Part shown: positions 1 to 8,867 of the stretch, piece after piece
How positions within the stretch are numbered: position 1 is the first letter of the stretch
Layout of the letters: every line of letters begins with the position of its first letter
NCBI GenBank assembly: GCA_016932015.1
Contig: JAFGDQ010000001.1
Coordinates: forward strand, 37,753-101,752
Origin: Spirochaetota bacterium
Lineage (GTDB): Bacteria; Spirochaetota; UBA4802; JAFGDQ01
DNA length: 64,000 nucleotides
Direction: 5' to 3'
Translations under genes and position numbers: made by a program
The notes under the pieces: generated by a model
What the model was told of the DNA's origin: nothing
Seen by the model: the letters and a program-made list of their open reading frames with translations, nothing else
Database searches by the model: none

Positions 1-1713
1 GCAATTATAATAGATTTTAATGAAAAGAGCGGGCATAAAATGACAATACAGATGGCACTCCAGTCATTAATGCCAATTCAGAAAGACCATCTTTATGCTT
101 TAGAGCATGAAGATCCGGAATCACTTCAAAAACTATTTAAAGAAAATTTTCTTCAGTTTTTTGAAATATTAATTAAATCATATGACGGAAGCATTCTCCT
201 TGCAGATATTAAAAAAGAATTAATTCCGAAATATGTGCCACAAAAGGACTGGTCAAAATGGTGGAGCAGAGCAAGAACTGAAATTAAAAAGAATCCGCAT
301 TTCGGCGTTTCAGTACAGAAGAAAGATCTGATAACAATAAGGGACAAACCGTTGACTTTTGCAGACGAACTTCTGAATAATTTTACCAACTCAGACTCAT
401 TCAGCGAAAAACTTGATATTGCTATCGAGTTTGTGAATCATGTTGACAGTGAGGACGGATCCGCAGTTGCACCGTATTTTGTTGACTACTTCAGCACTCA
501 GGTAAAGGAATCTTCCGCAACGAAAGAAATACTGTCCTTCTTTATATTAAGCGAATTTGATAAATATATTGATACCCAGAAATTAAAACTATATTCCATA
601 AGAAGTAAAATTGTTGAATTTATAAAATCAAGCAATGAGCTTCCTCTTATATCAATGAGCATCAGCAGTTATGACTACAAAAAGGACCTGATAAATCTCA
701 TTGAAGAGACAAGGGAAGACTGGCCGCAGGTTGTTTCGGATATTTTATTCGAAACTCCCGTAAGAATACATAAATATATAATCAATAACCTTATCCGCTC
801 AAATGCGTTTAATATTATAAATTTGTTTATAGATAAAACTCTGGCCGGTGCGAAACAGAATCCAGAGATATTTCTCTGGGTTGCCAAAAATATTCTAAGC
901 GGCACATGGGATTATTACTGGCTTGACTATTCGTATGAAGGACTTATTCTCACGTTTTTCCGTTTATTAAATGAATTGAAAAAGATTGAGACCAAAGGTA
1001 ACCGCTTAAAAAATATGGCTATTGACATTCTTCTTGATAATGAATACGAAGTAATAAAAGACATTGTAGAGCAATGCAGTGAAACAGCGCTTCATAAAAT
1101 TTATGATCTTTTTAAAAATATCAGCTATATTGAAGAATCCGAAATAGAAAAACTCCATTCATTTATAATTTCAAAACATCCGGATTTCAAAAGTACAGAA
1201 GTCAATATCACAGATGAAGAATGGGAACTAGAGTCAGAAAAAATTATTGTGACAAAAGAGGGTTATGACAGGATGCAGGCTGAACTAAACAGAATGGTTA
1301 ATAATGAATTGGTTAATCTTTCAAAAGAGCTGGCTAAGGCATCCGATATTTCAGGAGATCTGCGTGAAAATGTTGAATATAATGCTCTAATGGAAAGACA
1401 AACAATCCTGAAACTCACAATAAACAGACTTGAAGATGAAATTAAAAAAGTAGAAATTATAGATCCGGCACAGGTTTCAACAGAAAAAGTCAATATTGGA
1501 ACTAAAGTAAATTATACAGATACAGACACCAATGAAAATAACCACTATATAATTCTGGGGCCATGGGATGCTGACTACGATAAAAGAATTTTATCATACA
1601 GATCGCCCATTGCAAAAGTTTTTCTTGGAAAATCAGTAGAAGAACATATAACATTAAAACTGGGAGAAGGAACAAAAAATTTCAAAATAGTTTCCGTAGA
1701 AAAAATAAATTAA
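1..1713 (+). CDS. greA: Transcript cleavage factor GreA with long N-terminal extension (5' partial)
   Basis: The frame is open from base 1 with no stop, so the gene begins upstream. The ATG at 40 is probably internal, because the codons before it continue as plausible protein. The last ~155 residues are a GreA module: the coiled coil carries GDLREN followed by VEYNAL, whose acidic tip residues enter the RNA polymerase secondary channel and promote cleavage of backtracked RNA. A C-terminal FKBP-like domain follows. The preceding ~400 residues are helical and unlike standard GreA, which has about 160 residues in most bacteria. To my knowledge long GreA forms of this kind are typical of spirochaetes. 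The role of the extension is unknown. A tRNA-Leu gene follows on the same strand with its own promoter. Confidence 0.88.
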   Translation, partial: AIIIDFNEKSGHKMTIQMALQSLMPIQKDHLYALEHEDPESLQKLFKENFLQFFEILIKSYDGSILLADIKKELIPKYVPQKDWSKWWSRARTEIKKNPHFGVSVQKKDLITIRDKPLTFADELLNNFTNSDSFSEKLDIAIEFVNHVDSEDGSAVAPYFVDYFSTQVKESSATKEILSFFILSEFDKYIDTQKLKLYSIRSKIVEFIKSSNELPLISMSISSYDYKKDLINLIEETREDWPQVVSDILFETPVRIHKYIINNLIRSNAFNIINLFIDKTLAGAKQNPEIFLWVAKNILSGTWDYYWLDYSYEGLILTFFRLLNELKKIETKGNRLKNMAIDILLDNEYEVIKDIVEQCSETALHKIYDLFKNISYIEESEIEKLHSFIISKHPDFKSTEVNITDEEWELESEKIIVTKEGYDRMQAELNRMVNNELVNLSKELAKASDISGDLRENVEYNALMERQTILKLTINRLEDEIKKVEIIDPAQVSTEKVNIGTKVNYTDTDTNENNHYIILGPWDADYDKRILSYRSPIAKVFLGKSVEEHITLKLGEGTKNFKIVSVEKIN

Positions 1714-1735
1714 TCAGATTTTTTCTTGAAATTAT

Positions 1736-1765
1736 TTGACACTGGTTTTATTAACGTCATATATT
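1736..1765 (+). promoter_or_regulatory. Predicted sigma-70 promoter of tRNA-Leu
   Basis: TTGACA at 1736-1741 and TATATT at 1760-1765 are separated by 18 bp. The predicted start lies about 37 nt before the tRNA. A consensus -35 and a good -10 in the greA-tRNA gap support it. Confidence 0.55.
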
Positions 1766-1809
1766 TATGACAAATTTTCTATAGAAGATTACATTTCTGG
1801 AAGATTTTA

Positions 1810-1893
1810 GCCGCGATGGCGGAATTGGTAGACGCGCCAGGTTCAGGGTCTGGTGGGCGTACGCCTGTGAGGGTTCAAATCCCTCTCGCGGCA
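1810..1893 (+). tRNA. tRNA-Leu (anticodon CAG)
   Basis: The acceptor stem GCCGCGA pairs with TCGCGGC, followed by discriminator A. The anticodon loop TTCAGGG gives CAG and is closed by a CCAGG/TCTGG stem. The D-arm has GGTAGAC, the long variable arm is the class II type expected for Leu, and the T-loop is GGTTCAAAT. The 3' CCA is not encoded. Confidence 0.95.
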
Positions 1894-1896
1894 TTA

Positions 1897-1928
1897 AAAA
1901 GCCATGGTTAAATCTAACCATGGCTTTT
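1897..1928. terminator. Bidirectional intrinsic terminator
   Basis: A perfect 14-bp stem (AAAAGCCATGGTTA at 1897-1910 and its complement at 1915-1928) encloses the loop AATC. A T-run follows on both strands. It can end the tRNA-Leu transcript on + and the HAD-apbE transcript on -. Confidence 0.8.
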
Positions 1929-1961
1929 ATTTTAATAATAACCGATTAAAAAAATATTTTT

Positions 1962-2987
1962 TTAAAACCATTCAATTTCTTCATTTCCGAATACGTTAAC
2001 CTGCTCTTTTAGTTCAGAAGATGCGGATAAATGCATTTCAGAATCAATAAAAATAGCCTTTAAGTCTTGTCTTTCTTTCAGAAAATTAACGGCGCTTTCC
2101 TTACCCATTACAAATAGCGCTGTAGCATAGGCATCCGCGTCAACAGGGTCCTTTGAAATTACAGAAACTGAAGCAAACGTATACGCAGGGAATCCTGTAT
2201 TTGAATCCAGTATATGATGATATCTCTTACCCTTATAGATTACGTATCTCTCATAATCACCGCTGCTTGCTATTGAATCCTCATCTTTCAACAATATTGA
2301 CAACACAAGATCATCATTTCTCGGATGCCTTAGTCCGATTTTCCATAATTTACCGAACTTATCACCCAGTACCTGTACATCCCCTCCGGCTTCCAGAATT
2401 GCGTTATCAATTCCGTTGTCTTTTATTGCAAGGACGCCTTTTTTAATAGCATAGCCTTTCGCTATTCCTCCCAGTCCAATCTTTGTATATCTGTTTTTAA
2501 ATTTTACTGTTTTGGCAGTAGTAGCTATCGAAATGTTTTTATAATTGAATCCGGGCAGCAGTTTATTAAGCAGTTTCTTTTCAGGCGGAATAAAATTTTT
2601 ACCTTTAAAATTCCATAATTTTGATATTGCTGCAAAAGTAATATCAAAGCTTCCATTAGTCAATCCGGAAATTTCCTGTGCATGCAGCATTAAATTCAAT
2701 GTCTCTTCCGTAACTTTTACAGCTTTTATATAAGCATTTGTATTAATATTTTTAATATCTCCGTCTCTGTAAGGGCTCATCAGATTTTCAATCCGCTCAA
2801 TTTCCATAAAAGCCTGATCAGATGCCTTTAAAGCTTTTGCTTCTGAACCTGAAATAATCGTAATATTTACTACAGTACCGAGCAGTATTCTGGTAAATTT
2901 ATATGTATTCTGCCTGTTATAGCAAAACAAACCCAGAATTAAAATTACTACAAACGCCGCGGAAAGAATCATTCTTTTCTTATTCAT
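1962..2987 (-). CDS. apbE: FAD:protein FMN transferase ApbE
   Basis: This 341-residue protein has the ApbE fold. It transfers FMN from FAD onto a threonine hydroxyl of target proteins outside the inner membrane. Residues ~6-22 form a hydrophobic segment ending LGLFC, which is either a membrane anchor or a weak lipobox (F at -1 is atypical). The family core is visible in LMSPYRDGDI near residue 92, KIGLGGIAKGYAIKKG near 170, and the C-terminal DADAYATALFVMG metal-binding stretch. GGAG lies 8 nt before the ATG, which overlaps the stop of the HAD gene by 4 bp (ATGA), so the two are co-transcribed. The obvious clients are RnfG and RnfD, encoded about 30 kb away in this window, which keep their FMN-threonine motifs. 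Confidence 0.93.
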   Translation of the reverse strand: MNKKRMILSAAFVVILILGLFCYNRQNTYKFTRILLGTVVNITIISGSEAKALKASDQAFMEIERIENLMSPYRDGDIKNINTNAYIKAVKVTEETLNLMLHAQEISGLTNGSFDITFAAISKLWNFKGKNFIPPEKKLLNKLLPGFNYKNISIATTAKTVKFKNRYTKIGLGGIAKGYAIKKGVLAIKDNGIDNAILEAGGDVQVLGDKFGKLWKIGLRHPRNDDLVLSILLKDEDSIASSGDYERYVIYKGKRYHHILDSNTGFPAYTFASVSVISKDPVDADAYATALFVMGKESAVNFLKERQDLKAIFIDSEMHLSASSELKEQVNVFGNEEIEWF

Positions 2988-3658
2988 TTTTTAATCTCCA
3001 ATTCAATCTCTTTTACGCAATTGAATATCTCGCTGAATTCATGAACTATCCATCTTGATCCTTGCAGCTCAGCGTAATCTGCATGCCCGAATGAGCAGCC
3101 GATAAACGGGATGTCATTATCCCGGGCAGCTGTTTTATCGGACTCCCTGTCTCCAATCATTATTAACAAATCATCGTTACATAAATTATTTTTATAACAT
3201 TCTACAATTGCAGATTTATCCGGAATATCTTTATTCAGACTTAGAATCGGTTTTGAGAAATAAATACTAAGTTCATTGCTGTTAAGTATTGCTTCAATAT
3301 AAGTAATGTGCCCGTTTGAAGCTATAAACATTCTGTAATTTTCGGAATATAATTTTTTTAAAGTAGATTTCACACCCTCAAAAATCTCTCCTCCCCCGCT
3401 ATTTACCATCCGTACAAGAGCCTTTGTACAATAATCATTAATTTTCTCTTGTTCTGCAGATTTCAGTTCAGGGAATAAATTCACGAAGATCAGATCATGC
3501 GGTGTTCCGAGAACAGCCACAATCTTTCCTTTTCCGGGAACACCAATATCATTATGTCCTGACTCAATTAAATCAGCTATACCCTGCTGAAAAGCCTGAA
3601 CAATAATACTTCTGCAGTCATAAATTGTCCCATCAAGGTCAAATGCAAGGTAAGTCAT
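2984..3658 (-). CDS. HAD-family hydrolase, phosphoglycolate phosphatase-like
   Basis: A 224-residue haloacid dehalogenase-type phosphatase. Motif I is DLDGT, with nucleophile Asp7 and acid/base Asp9. Motif II is ASNG and motif IV is IGDRESD. The helical cap inserted after motif I is the Gph/PGP type. AAGGA lies 6 nt before the ATG. The gene is translationally coupled to apbE through a 4-bp overlap. The substrate cannot be read from sequence. The pairing with a flavin-transfer enzyme might suggest a nucleotide or sugar-phosphate clean-up role, but that is a guess. Confidence 0.82.
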   Translation of the reverse strand: MTYLAFDLDGTIYDCRSIIVQAFQQGIADLIESGHNDIGVPGKGKIVAVLGTPHDLIFVNLFPELKSAEQEKINDYCTKALVRMVNSGGGEIFEGVKSTLKKLYSENYRMFIASNGHITYIEAILNSNELSIYFSKPILSLNKDIPDKSAIVECYKNNLCNDDLLIMIGDRESDKTAARDNDIPFIGCSFGHADYAELQGSRWIVHEFSEIFNCVKEIELEIKK

Positions 3659-3773
3659 AGTTAATCCTTTTTAATTTTTATTTTGTTAAATACAAATACA
3701 GCAAATAATATTGTAAAGAGAAAATTATTTATTAAATATATTGTTGAATAATATACTAAATATTACAAAATAG

Positions 3774-3802
3774 TTGACTATACTGTTCAGCATTTATTTA
3801 CT
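3774..3802 (+). promoter_or_regulatory. Predicted promoter of pyrD
   Basis: TTGACT at 3774-3779 and TTTACT at 3797-3802 have a 17-bp spacer. Transcription would start about 25 nt before the pyrD ATG, leaving a short leader without a Shine-Dalgarno sequence. Confidence 0.45.
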
Positions 3803-3833
3803 CTGTCAAATCAGACTAAAATGATAATTTTTA

Positions 3834-4760
3834 ATGGAAACAAAGCAATTGAATACTTCTGTAAAAATAGGCAGCTTAATATTAAAAAATCCAGTTACTG
3901 TTGCATCCGGGACAGCCGGATATGGTGAAGAACTTGCAAACTTCATAGACCTTTCAAAAATAGGAGCGATTTTTACAAAAGGATTATCTCTTGTGCCGAG
4001 AGACGGCAATAAAGGCCCGAGAATTATCGAAACTCCTTCCGGAATTTTAAACTCAATTGGTCTGCAGAATGTAGGCCTGGAACAATTTCTGAAAGAGAAA
4101 CTGCCGTTTCTACAAAAAAAGAAAGCAACAGTTATACCAAACGTTGCCGGACATTCAATAATGGAAAATGTGGAACTTTGTAAAGTACTATCAGAAACAG
4201 ATGGAATCTCCGGAATAGAACTGAACGTTTCATGCCCGAATGTTGCTGATGGAGGGCTTTCTTTCAGCAATGATTTCAACGTATTTACAAAACTCCTGGA
4301 AAAGGCAAGAAAATTTACAAATGGCGTTCTTATTGTAAAGCTTTCTCCCAATACTGATGATATTTCAAAATTTGCTGTTCGTGCAGAAGAGATCGGAGTT
4401 GATGCAGTTTCAGCAATAAATACTCTGCTTGGAATGAAAATTGACATTAAAACAGGAAAGCCCCATTTTCAGAGAAAAGTCGCAGGTTTAAGCGGACCAG
4501 CTATAAGGCCGATCGCTGTTAAATTGATTTATGAAATTTTTGAAAAAGTCAAAATCCCGGTTATCGGGCTCGGCGGTATAGAAAAGATAGATGACATACT
4601 TGAATTCATGATGGCTGGAGCAAGTGCGGTATCAATAGGCACAATGAATCTTGTTGATCCTTCCGTGTCACAGGACTGTGTCAGGAAGCTTGAAGAATAT
4701 ATGTCAGCTGAAAACATTTCTGATATTAATAAAATAATAGGAATCGCACATAATCAGTAA
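3834..4760 (+). CDS. pyrD: Dihydroorotate dehydrogenase, class 1B catalytic subunit
   Basis: A 308-residue cytosolic FMN enzyme that oxidises dihydroorotate to orotate in pyrimidine synthesis. The N-terminus has NPVTVASGTAGYG. The substrate loop carries NVSCPNV with the catalytic base at Cys134; cysteine rather than serine marks class 1. The C-terminal FMN-phosphate region reads PVIGLGGI then AGASAVSIGT. Class 1B enzymes normally work with the electron-transfer subunit PyrK and use NAD+. No pyrK lies in this window, so the partner would be elsewhere. The gene has its own predicted promoter and no clear ribosome binding site. hisC follows 123 bp downstream. Confidence 0.93.
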   Translation: METKQLNTSVKIGSLILKNPVTVASGTAGYGEELANFIDLSKIGAIFTKGLSLVPRDGNKGPRIIETPSGILNSIGLQNVGLEQFLKEKLPFLQKKKATVIPNVAGHSIMENVELCKVLSETDGISGIELNVSCPNVADGGLSFSNDFNVFTKLLEKARKFTNGVLIVKLSPNTDDISKFAVRAEEIGVDAVSAINTLLGMKIDIKTGKPHFQRKVAGLSGPAIRPIAVKLIYEIFEKVKIPVIGLGGIEKIDDILEFMMAGASAVSIGTMNLVDPSVSQDCVRKLEEYMSAENISDINKIIGIAHNQ

Positions 4761-4883
4761 TCAGACAAATATAAAAATAATTGTAACTAATCATCTGTTA
4801 TCTGCATTATGCGTGAAAATTGCTTTACAGGAAGCGATAGCCGAATAGTTTCTAATAATTTATAAAATAATCGGATCATAAAT

Positions 4884-5936
4884 ATGAACTACTGGAACAC
4901 CAGACTCCGGGAAATGACAGAATACATCCCCGGCGAACAGCCTCAGGATATTGATGAATATATAAAGCTAAATACAAATGAAAACTCATTCCCTCCTTCA
5001 AAACAGGTACTGGAAGCCATCAAGGAGGCGGCTAATGACAAAGTAAAACTGTATCCGGACCCCAAATCAACCAGATTAAGAGAACTCTTTGCAGAACAGA
5101 ACAGCCTGAATGCTGATAATATCTTTGTGGGCAACGGATCAGACGAAATTTTTACACTGCTCTTCCGCGGGTTCATAGAGCATAACGGCACGGCTGCTTT
5201 TACTTATCCATCCTATTCGCTCTATTATACAATGTCAGAAGCATATGGAATAAATTTCGATAAGATAAATGCTGAAAAAGACTTTTCAATTGACCTGCAA
5301 AAATTTTCAGGTAAAAACTATAACCTTGTTATAATATCAAACCCCAATAATCCGACAGGCACAGGTTTCGATATAAATGACATCAGAAAATTCCTGAAGA
5401 CATATAAAGGCTTACTGGTTGTCGATGAAGCATACGTCGACTTTTACGGGGAAACGGCGATTGCACTAGTAAAAGAATTCGACAATATTATTATTACCCG
5501 TTCCTTCTCCAAGTCGTATTCTCTTGCAGGCCTCCGAATAGGACTCGCAGTATCGAATCCTGAAATTATTAATGGCTTTTTCAAATTAAAAGATTCATAT
5601 AATGTTAACAGGATTTCTGAAGCGGGTGCAATTGCCGCATTGAAGGACATTAAAAATTTTAAATATAATATACAGATGCTTATTAATAATAAGGAATACC
5701 TGGAGGAACAATTATATGAACTCGGCTTTGAAATTGTTCCTTCAAAAGCAAATTTTCTTTTCGTAAAACATTCTGCAATTCAGGCGGAAAATATTTATAA
5801 TAAACTTAAGAACAGAAAAATCCTCGTCCGTTACTTTCAAGGTCCGGTTCAGTCGGAATATCTAAGAATTACAGTAGGAACAATGATGGAAATTAAAAAA
5901 TTGATACAGGAACTTGCATCTATAACAGAAGCTTGA
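4884..5936 (+). CDS. hisC: Histidinol-phosphate aminotransferase
   Basis: A 350-residue fold-type I PLP enzyme that converts imidazole-acetol phosphate to histidinol phosphate in histidine synthesis. The N-terminus carries LNTNENSFPPS, the substrate-binding stretch typical of HisC. SNPNNPTGT (152-160) binds the cofactor, and DEAYVDF contains the pyridine-contacting Asp. Lys210 in SFSKSYSLAGLRIG forms the Schiff base, and an Arg in YLRITVGT binds the carboxylate end. No other his gene is near. Such orphan hisC genes sometimes also serve tyrosine and phenylalanine transamination, so the exact role is inferred. The 3' end overlaps a convergent lipoprotein gene by 17 bp. Confidence 0.88.
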   Translation: MNYWNTRLREMTEYIPGEQPQDIDEYIKLNTNENSFPPSKQVLEAIKEAANDKVKLYPDPKSTRLRELFAEQNSLNADNIFVGNGSDEIFTLLFRGFIEHNGTAAFTYPSYSLYYTMSEAYGINFDKINAEKDFSIDLQKFSGKNYNLVIISNPNNPTGTGFDINDIRKFLKTYKGLLVVDEAYVDFYGETAIALVKEFDNIIITRSFSKSYSLAGLRIGLAVSNPEIINGFFKLKDSYNVNRISEAGAIAALKDIKNFKYNIQMLINNKEYLEEQLYELGFEIVPSKANFLFVKHSAIQAENIYNKLKNRKILVRYFQGPVQSEYLRITVGTMMEIKKLIQELASITEA

Positions 5937-6543
5937 TTATTTTTCCATCTGTATTTGTAATAAAATTACGCTGGATTAGTTCATCGAATGTGATTTTATT
6001 TTGCGCAAAAGCATCAGCATCATCTTCTTTTATCCAGATGCTGACCATTTCCATTACACTGTCACGTTCCCATCTGATCGTTATAACATAGCCTATAATC
6101 TCTTCTTCCGAAAAAATATTTTTCTCCGTATGAAAGATATAAATAATATCTTTCAGATATTTACGAAACTGCGCAAGCGCAATTCCGGAATATGTTGAAT
6201 AATATAGCGTTGAATCAATCTGTGAAGAAATATCAATACCGAGGTACAATTTATCTTTTCTATCTTCTCTTTTATCATAATAAAAGCCTATACTTTTTTC
6301 ATAAACTGAAATTCCTTTGTCTTCTGTAACAACCCGGGCAATTCCAAGAAGAGACTTTAAATATTTTCTATGATATACCTCGCCTTTTGTTGTATATTGC
6401 TCCGTATTAACGAGATATTTTTCAAAACCCGGCCCTGCATTTTCAGGTATTACTGTTATTTTTTCTTCCTCTTTCTTTTCCGGTGACGAACAGAATAAAA
6501 TAAAAATAACCGGAAGTATAATAAAAAATATTATCTTTTTCAT
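5920..6543 (-). CDS. Putative lipoprotein of unknown function
   Basis: A 207-residue protein starting with Lys-Lys and a hydrophobic stretch that ends ILFCSSPEKKEEE, which is a lipoprotein signal with acylated Cys18. The mature part is charged and mixed alpha/beta, with no motif I recognise. AAGGA lies 7 nt before the ATG. Its last codons overlap the end of hisC on the other strand by 17 bp. It is probably a periplasm-facing lipoprotein. The function is not inferable. Confidence 0.72.
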   Translation of the reverse strand: MKKIIFFIILPVIFILFCSSPEKKEEEKITVIPENAGPGFEKYLVNTEQYTTKGEVYHRKYLKSLLGIARVVTEDKGISVYEKSIGFYYDKREDRKDKLYLGIDISSQIDSTLYYSTYSGIALAQFRKYLKDIIYIFHTEKNIFSEEEIIGYVITIRWERDSVMEMVSIWIKEDDADAFAQNKITFDELIQRNFITNTDGKIIKLLL

Positions 6544-6878
6544 CTTTTTATCCTTAAAATCACTATTTGTGTATATTCTCCGAATGCATCATTCAACACT
6601 ACACTTTAAAAATAATCTGAATAGAGTCTTTATACTTGACCAAATACAGTAATATTACGAGAATAAAAACAGAACAAGAAACATATTAAATCAATCTTTA
6701 AGCACCTGATAAGGCAGCTTTGATTATCATCATAAATTATCCTGTAGATTTTTGCCCTGTAAAATGAATATTACTATTATATATTACGGCAAATATAATT
6801 ATAAATATTAAATGTTGTTAATAACAGTTTTATAGCTTCACCGGACTGACAAATCACTGGATTTCAAATCAATTATAT
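6544..6878. other. Intergenic region without a supported gene
   Basis: This is 335 bp of AT-rich sequence between two divergent genes. It should hold the promoters of the upstream lipoprotein (-) and the NamZ gene (+). I see no convincing -35/-10 pair, hairpin or conserved RNA motif. Confidence 0.5.
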
Positions 6879-8180
6879 ATGGCTAATTTTAAAAACTCTA
6901 TTAATTCTTTTAAAAAACAATTAAAAAATTATTTCTATAATCCTGCTGTTTTTTTTACATTTTTAGTATTATTTATTTCCTGCACACCTGTCTATAATCT
7001 GGATAACGGTAACTCCAGACGTGTTTACACCGGTCTTGAAAGATTTATTGATGACTATGCATACAAATATAAAGGAAAGAAAGCCGCTGTTGTTACGAAT
7101 CAGTCCGGAGTAGACTATAATCTGAAGCAAAATGTATCTTTATTAAAAGAAAAAAATATTGAGATTCCTATAGTCCTTGCTCCTGAACACGGTTTGTATG
7201 GCTATGAAAATGAATACAGCAATGAGAATTACATAGTAGACCCTGAATTAAAAGTTATTATTTACAATCTTCATCATCTTGACTTAAACGCTTTGAAACA
7301 TTTGCTGAAAGTAGCTGATTTCGTAATTTTTGACATGCAGGACATGGGAATGAGATGCTACACATATGTTTCAACTTTAAAGTTTTTAATGGACACATTA
7401 TCCGGAACCGGTATTGATCTTATTGTATTTGACAGGCCCAATCCACTTGGATTTCTTGATATCAAAGGCCCTTTTCTTGATGACCGCTTTTATTCAAAAA
7501 ATATTAGTTCATTTCCCGTCACGCTTTTATACAACATGACAATAGGTGAAGCAGCATTATACTACAAGGGTGAATTCCGGAAAAACATAAATCTCAAAGT
7601 AATCCCAATGCAGGGGTATTCAAGAACTATGCTTTACCATGAAACCATGCTTCCATGGATACCTCCTTCTCCGAATCTTCCGACATATATGAGCTCTATA
7701 ATATATTCAGGTGTTGTTCTCCTGGAGGGGATTAACATCTCACTTGGCAGGGGAACTCCCAAGCCTTTTGAATACATAGGAGCTCCATGGATAGAACCCA
7801 GGTCATTCTGCAGGGGATTAAAAAATTTGAATATAGAAAATTTTAATTTCAGGCCGGTTTATTTTAAACCTTCGTTTTCTAAATATCAAAGTGAACAATG
7901 TGGAGGTGTACATATCATCTATACAGGCGGTAAATTTGATCCATTGGAAATGTCATATAAATTAATTTCATATATCCGTAATAATTATAAAGAATTCGAA
8001 TGGGAAACATATCATGATTCATTTAATATCGATTATCTTGCGGGAAGTGATAATTTCAGGAAATCTATAACAAAGAGCATGCCTTTTGAAAAAATGTCAG
8101 ATGATATTGAAGAGAAATCGCGCAAGTTCAGAAAAAAAAGAAATAAATATTTAATTTACAGAGACGCAGTTTTTCCATAA
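6879..8180 (+). CDS. NamZ-like exo-beta-N-acetylmuramidase (DUF1343) lipoprotein
   Basis: A 433-residue DUF1343 protein. The Bacillus subtilis family member NamZ releases terminal MurNAc residues from peptidoglycan fragments during wall recycling. The N-terminus is a longer than usual basic leader, a hydrophobic run, and LFISC with likely acylated Cys35, so it is probably a lipoprotein. Family hallmarks follow in order: AAVVTNQSGV, VLAPEHGLYG, VIFDMQDMGMRCYTYVSTL, FDRPNPLG, PPSPNLPT and a LEGINISLGRGT stretch. No Shine-Dalgarno sequence is evident. Other wall-turnover genes in this window (mpl at 49995, an amidase at 57140) fit the same pathway. Family assignment is firm; the exact substrate is by homology. 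Confidence 0.88.
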   Translation: MANFKNSINSFKKQLKNYFYNPAVFFTFLVLFISCTPVYNLDNGNSRRVYTGLERFIDDYAYKYKGKKAAVVTNQSGVDYNLKQNVSLLKEKNIEIPIVLAPEHGLYGYENEYSNENYIVDPELKVIIYNLHHLDLNALKHLLKVADFVIFDMQDMGMRCYTYVSTLKFLMDTLSGTGIDLIVFDRPNPLGFLDIKGPFLDDRFYSKNISSFPVTLLYNMTIGEAALYYKGEFRKNINLKVIPMQGYSRTMLYHETMLPWIPPSPNLPTYMSSIIYSGVVLLEGINISLGRGTPKPFEYIGAPWIEPRSFCRGLKNLNIENFNFRPVYFKPSFSKYQSEQCGGVHIIYTGGKFDPLEMSYKLISYIRNNYKEFEWETYHDSFNIDYLAGSDNFRKSITKSMPFEKMSDDIEEKSRKFRKKRNKYLIYRDAVFP

Positions 8181-8337
8181 AAAATAAAATAATTAAGCCG
8201 TTTTTTTATTAATTAAAACTGCATTCATAAATCAAGATAAGCTTGCTGAAAATATTTTTGTTGCATTATTTAGCTGTAATATGTTACTGCTGAAGAATAC
8301 TTCTCAGCAGGCCGGAAGAACAAAAAAGGAATAAATA

Positions 8338-8781
8338 ATGAAAAGAATAAACGATACCAAGATATACCTGTATTTCTCAATTACGACTTTAATTCTCGGA
8401 ATTATTCTGGGATTATTATTTTCATATTCAGCCTTTCTGGTTGAACCTGAAATTAACAAACTGCTCTCGTCAGGAGAAAATATAAGCGACAGCTACAGGC
8501 TGGCATACAACAAACTCAGATCTCCGCAAATCTTTGCCAGATACGAAAACTTTGACCGAACGGCATCGCCAATAAAAACAATACTTAAAGTTTATGATGA
8601 AAAGATCGAGAAAGATGAGACATTTGACAAAAATGATAAGATGTATCTGCAGGTACTGCTGGACAGAAGAGAATCAGGGACCCGGCTGACCCGCAATACC
8701 ATGATATTTTTCTTTCTGTTAACTGTTCTCGGAATGTTCTTTTATATTCTTGATTTCTGGCAGCTTAAAAAAAGTAAATGA
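8338..8781 (+). CDS. Small membrane protein of unknown function
   Basis: A 147-residue protein with two transmembrane segments (residues ~10-33 and ~120-140). Between them is a charged, helical domain of about 85 residues predicted to lie outside the cytoplasm. The C-terminus is short and Lys-rich. AAGGA lies 7-8 nt before the ATG, so translation is well supported. No family is recognised. It stands alone, followed directly by a pair of short repeat units. Confidence 0.7.
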   Translation: MKRINDTKIYLYFSITTLILGIILGLLFSYSAFLVEPEINKLLSSGENISDSYRLAYNKLRSPQIFARYENFDRTASPIKTILKVYDEKIEKDETFDKNDKMYLQVLLDRRESGTRLTRNTMIFFFLLTVLGMFFYILDFWQLKKSK

Positions 8782-8785
8782 ACAC

Positions 8786-8854
8786 CCCCACAGCAAACAG
8801 CGGGGTACCCAAAATTATAAAAACATAACGCTCCGCGGCAAGTCGCGGGGAATT
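8786..8854. repeat. Two tandem REP-like GC-rich units
   Basis: Two 24-bp units (8786-8809 and 8831-8854) share the pattern CYCCRCRGCAA followed by a GCGGGG block and an AT-rich tail, and stand out against AT-rich surroundings. Unit 2 can fold as CTCCGCG/CGCGGGG around GCAAGT. They sit between convergent genes, where REP-type elements and factor-assisted terminators are common. Confidence 0.45.
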
Positions 8855-8867
8855 AAACCCGAAGAAA

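Noticed and set aside
3806..4447. Long open frame of 213 codons on the - strand inside pyrD
   Set aside because: Antisense shadow of pyrD; low-complexity, Ser/Phe-rich translation, no ribosome binding site.
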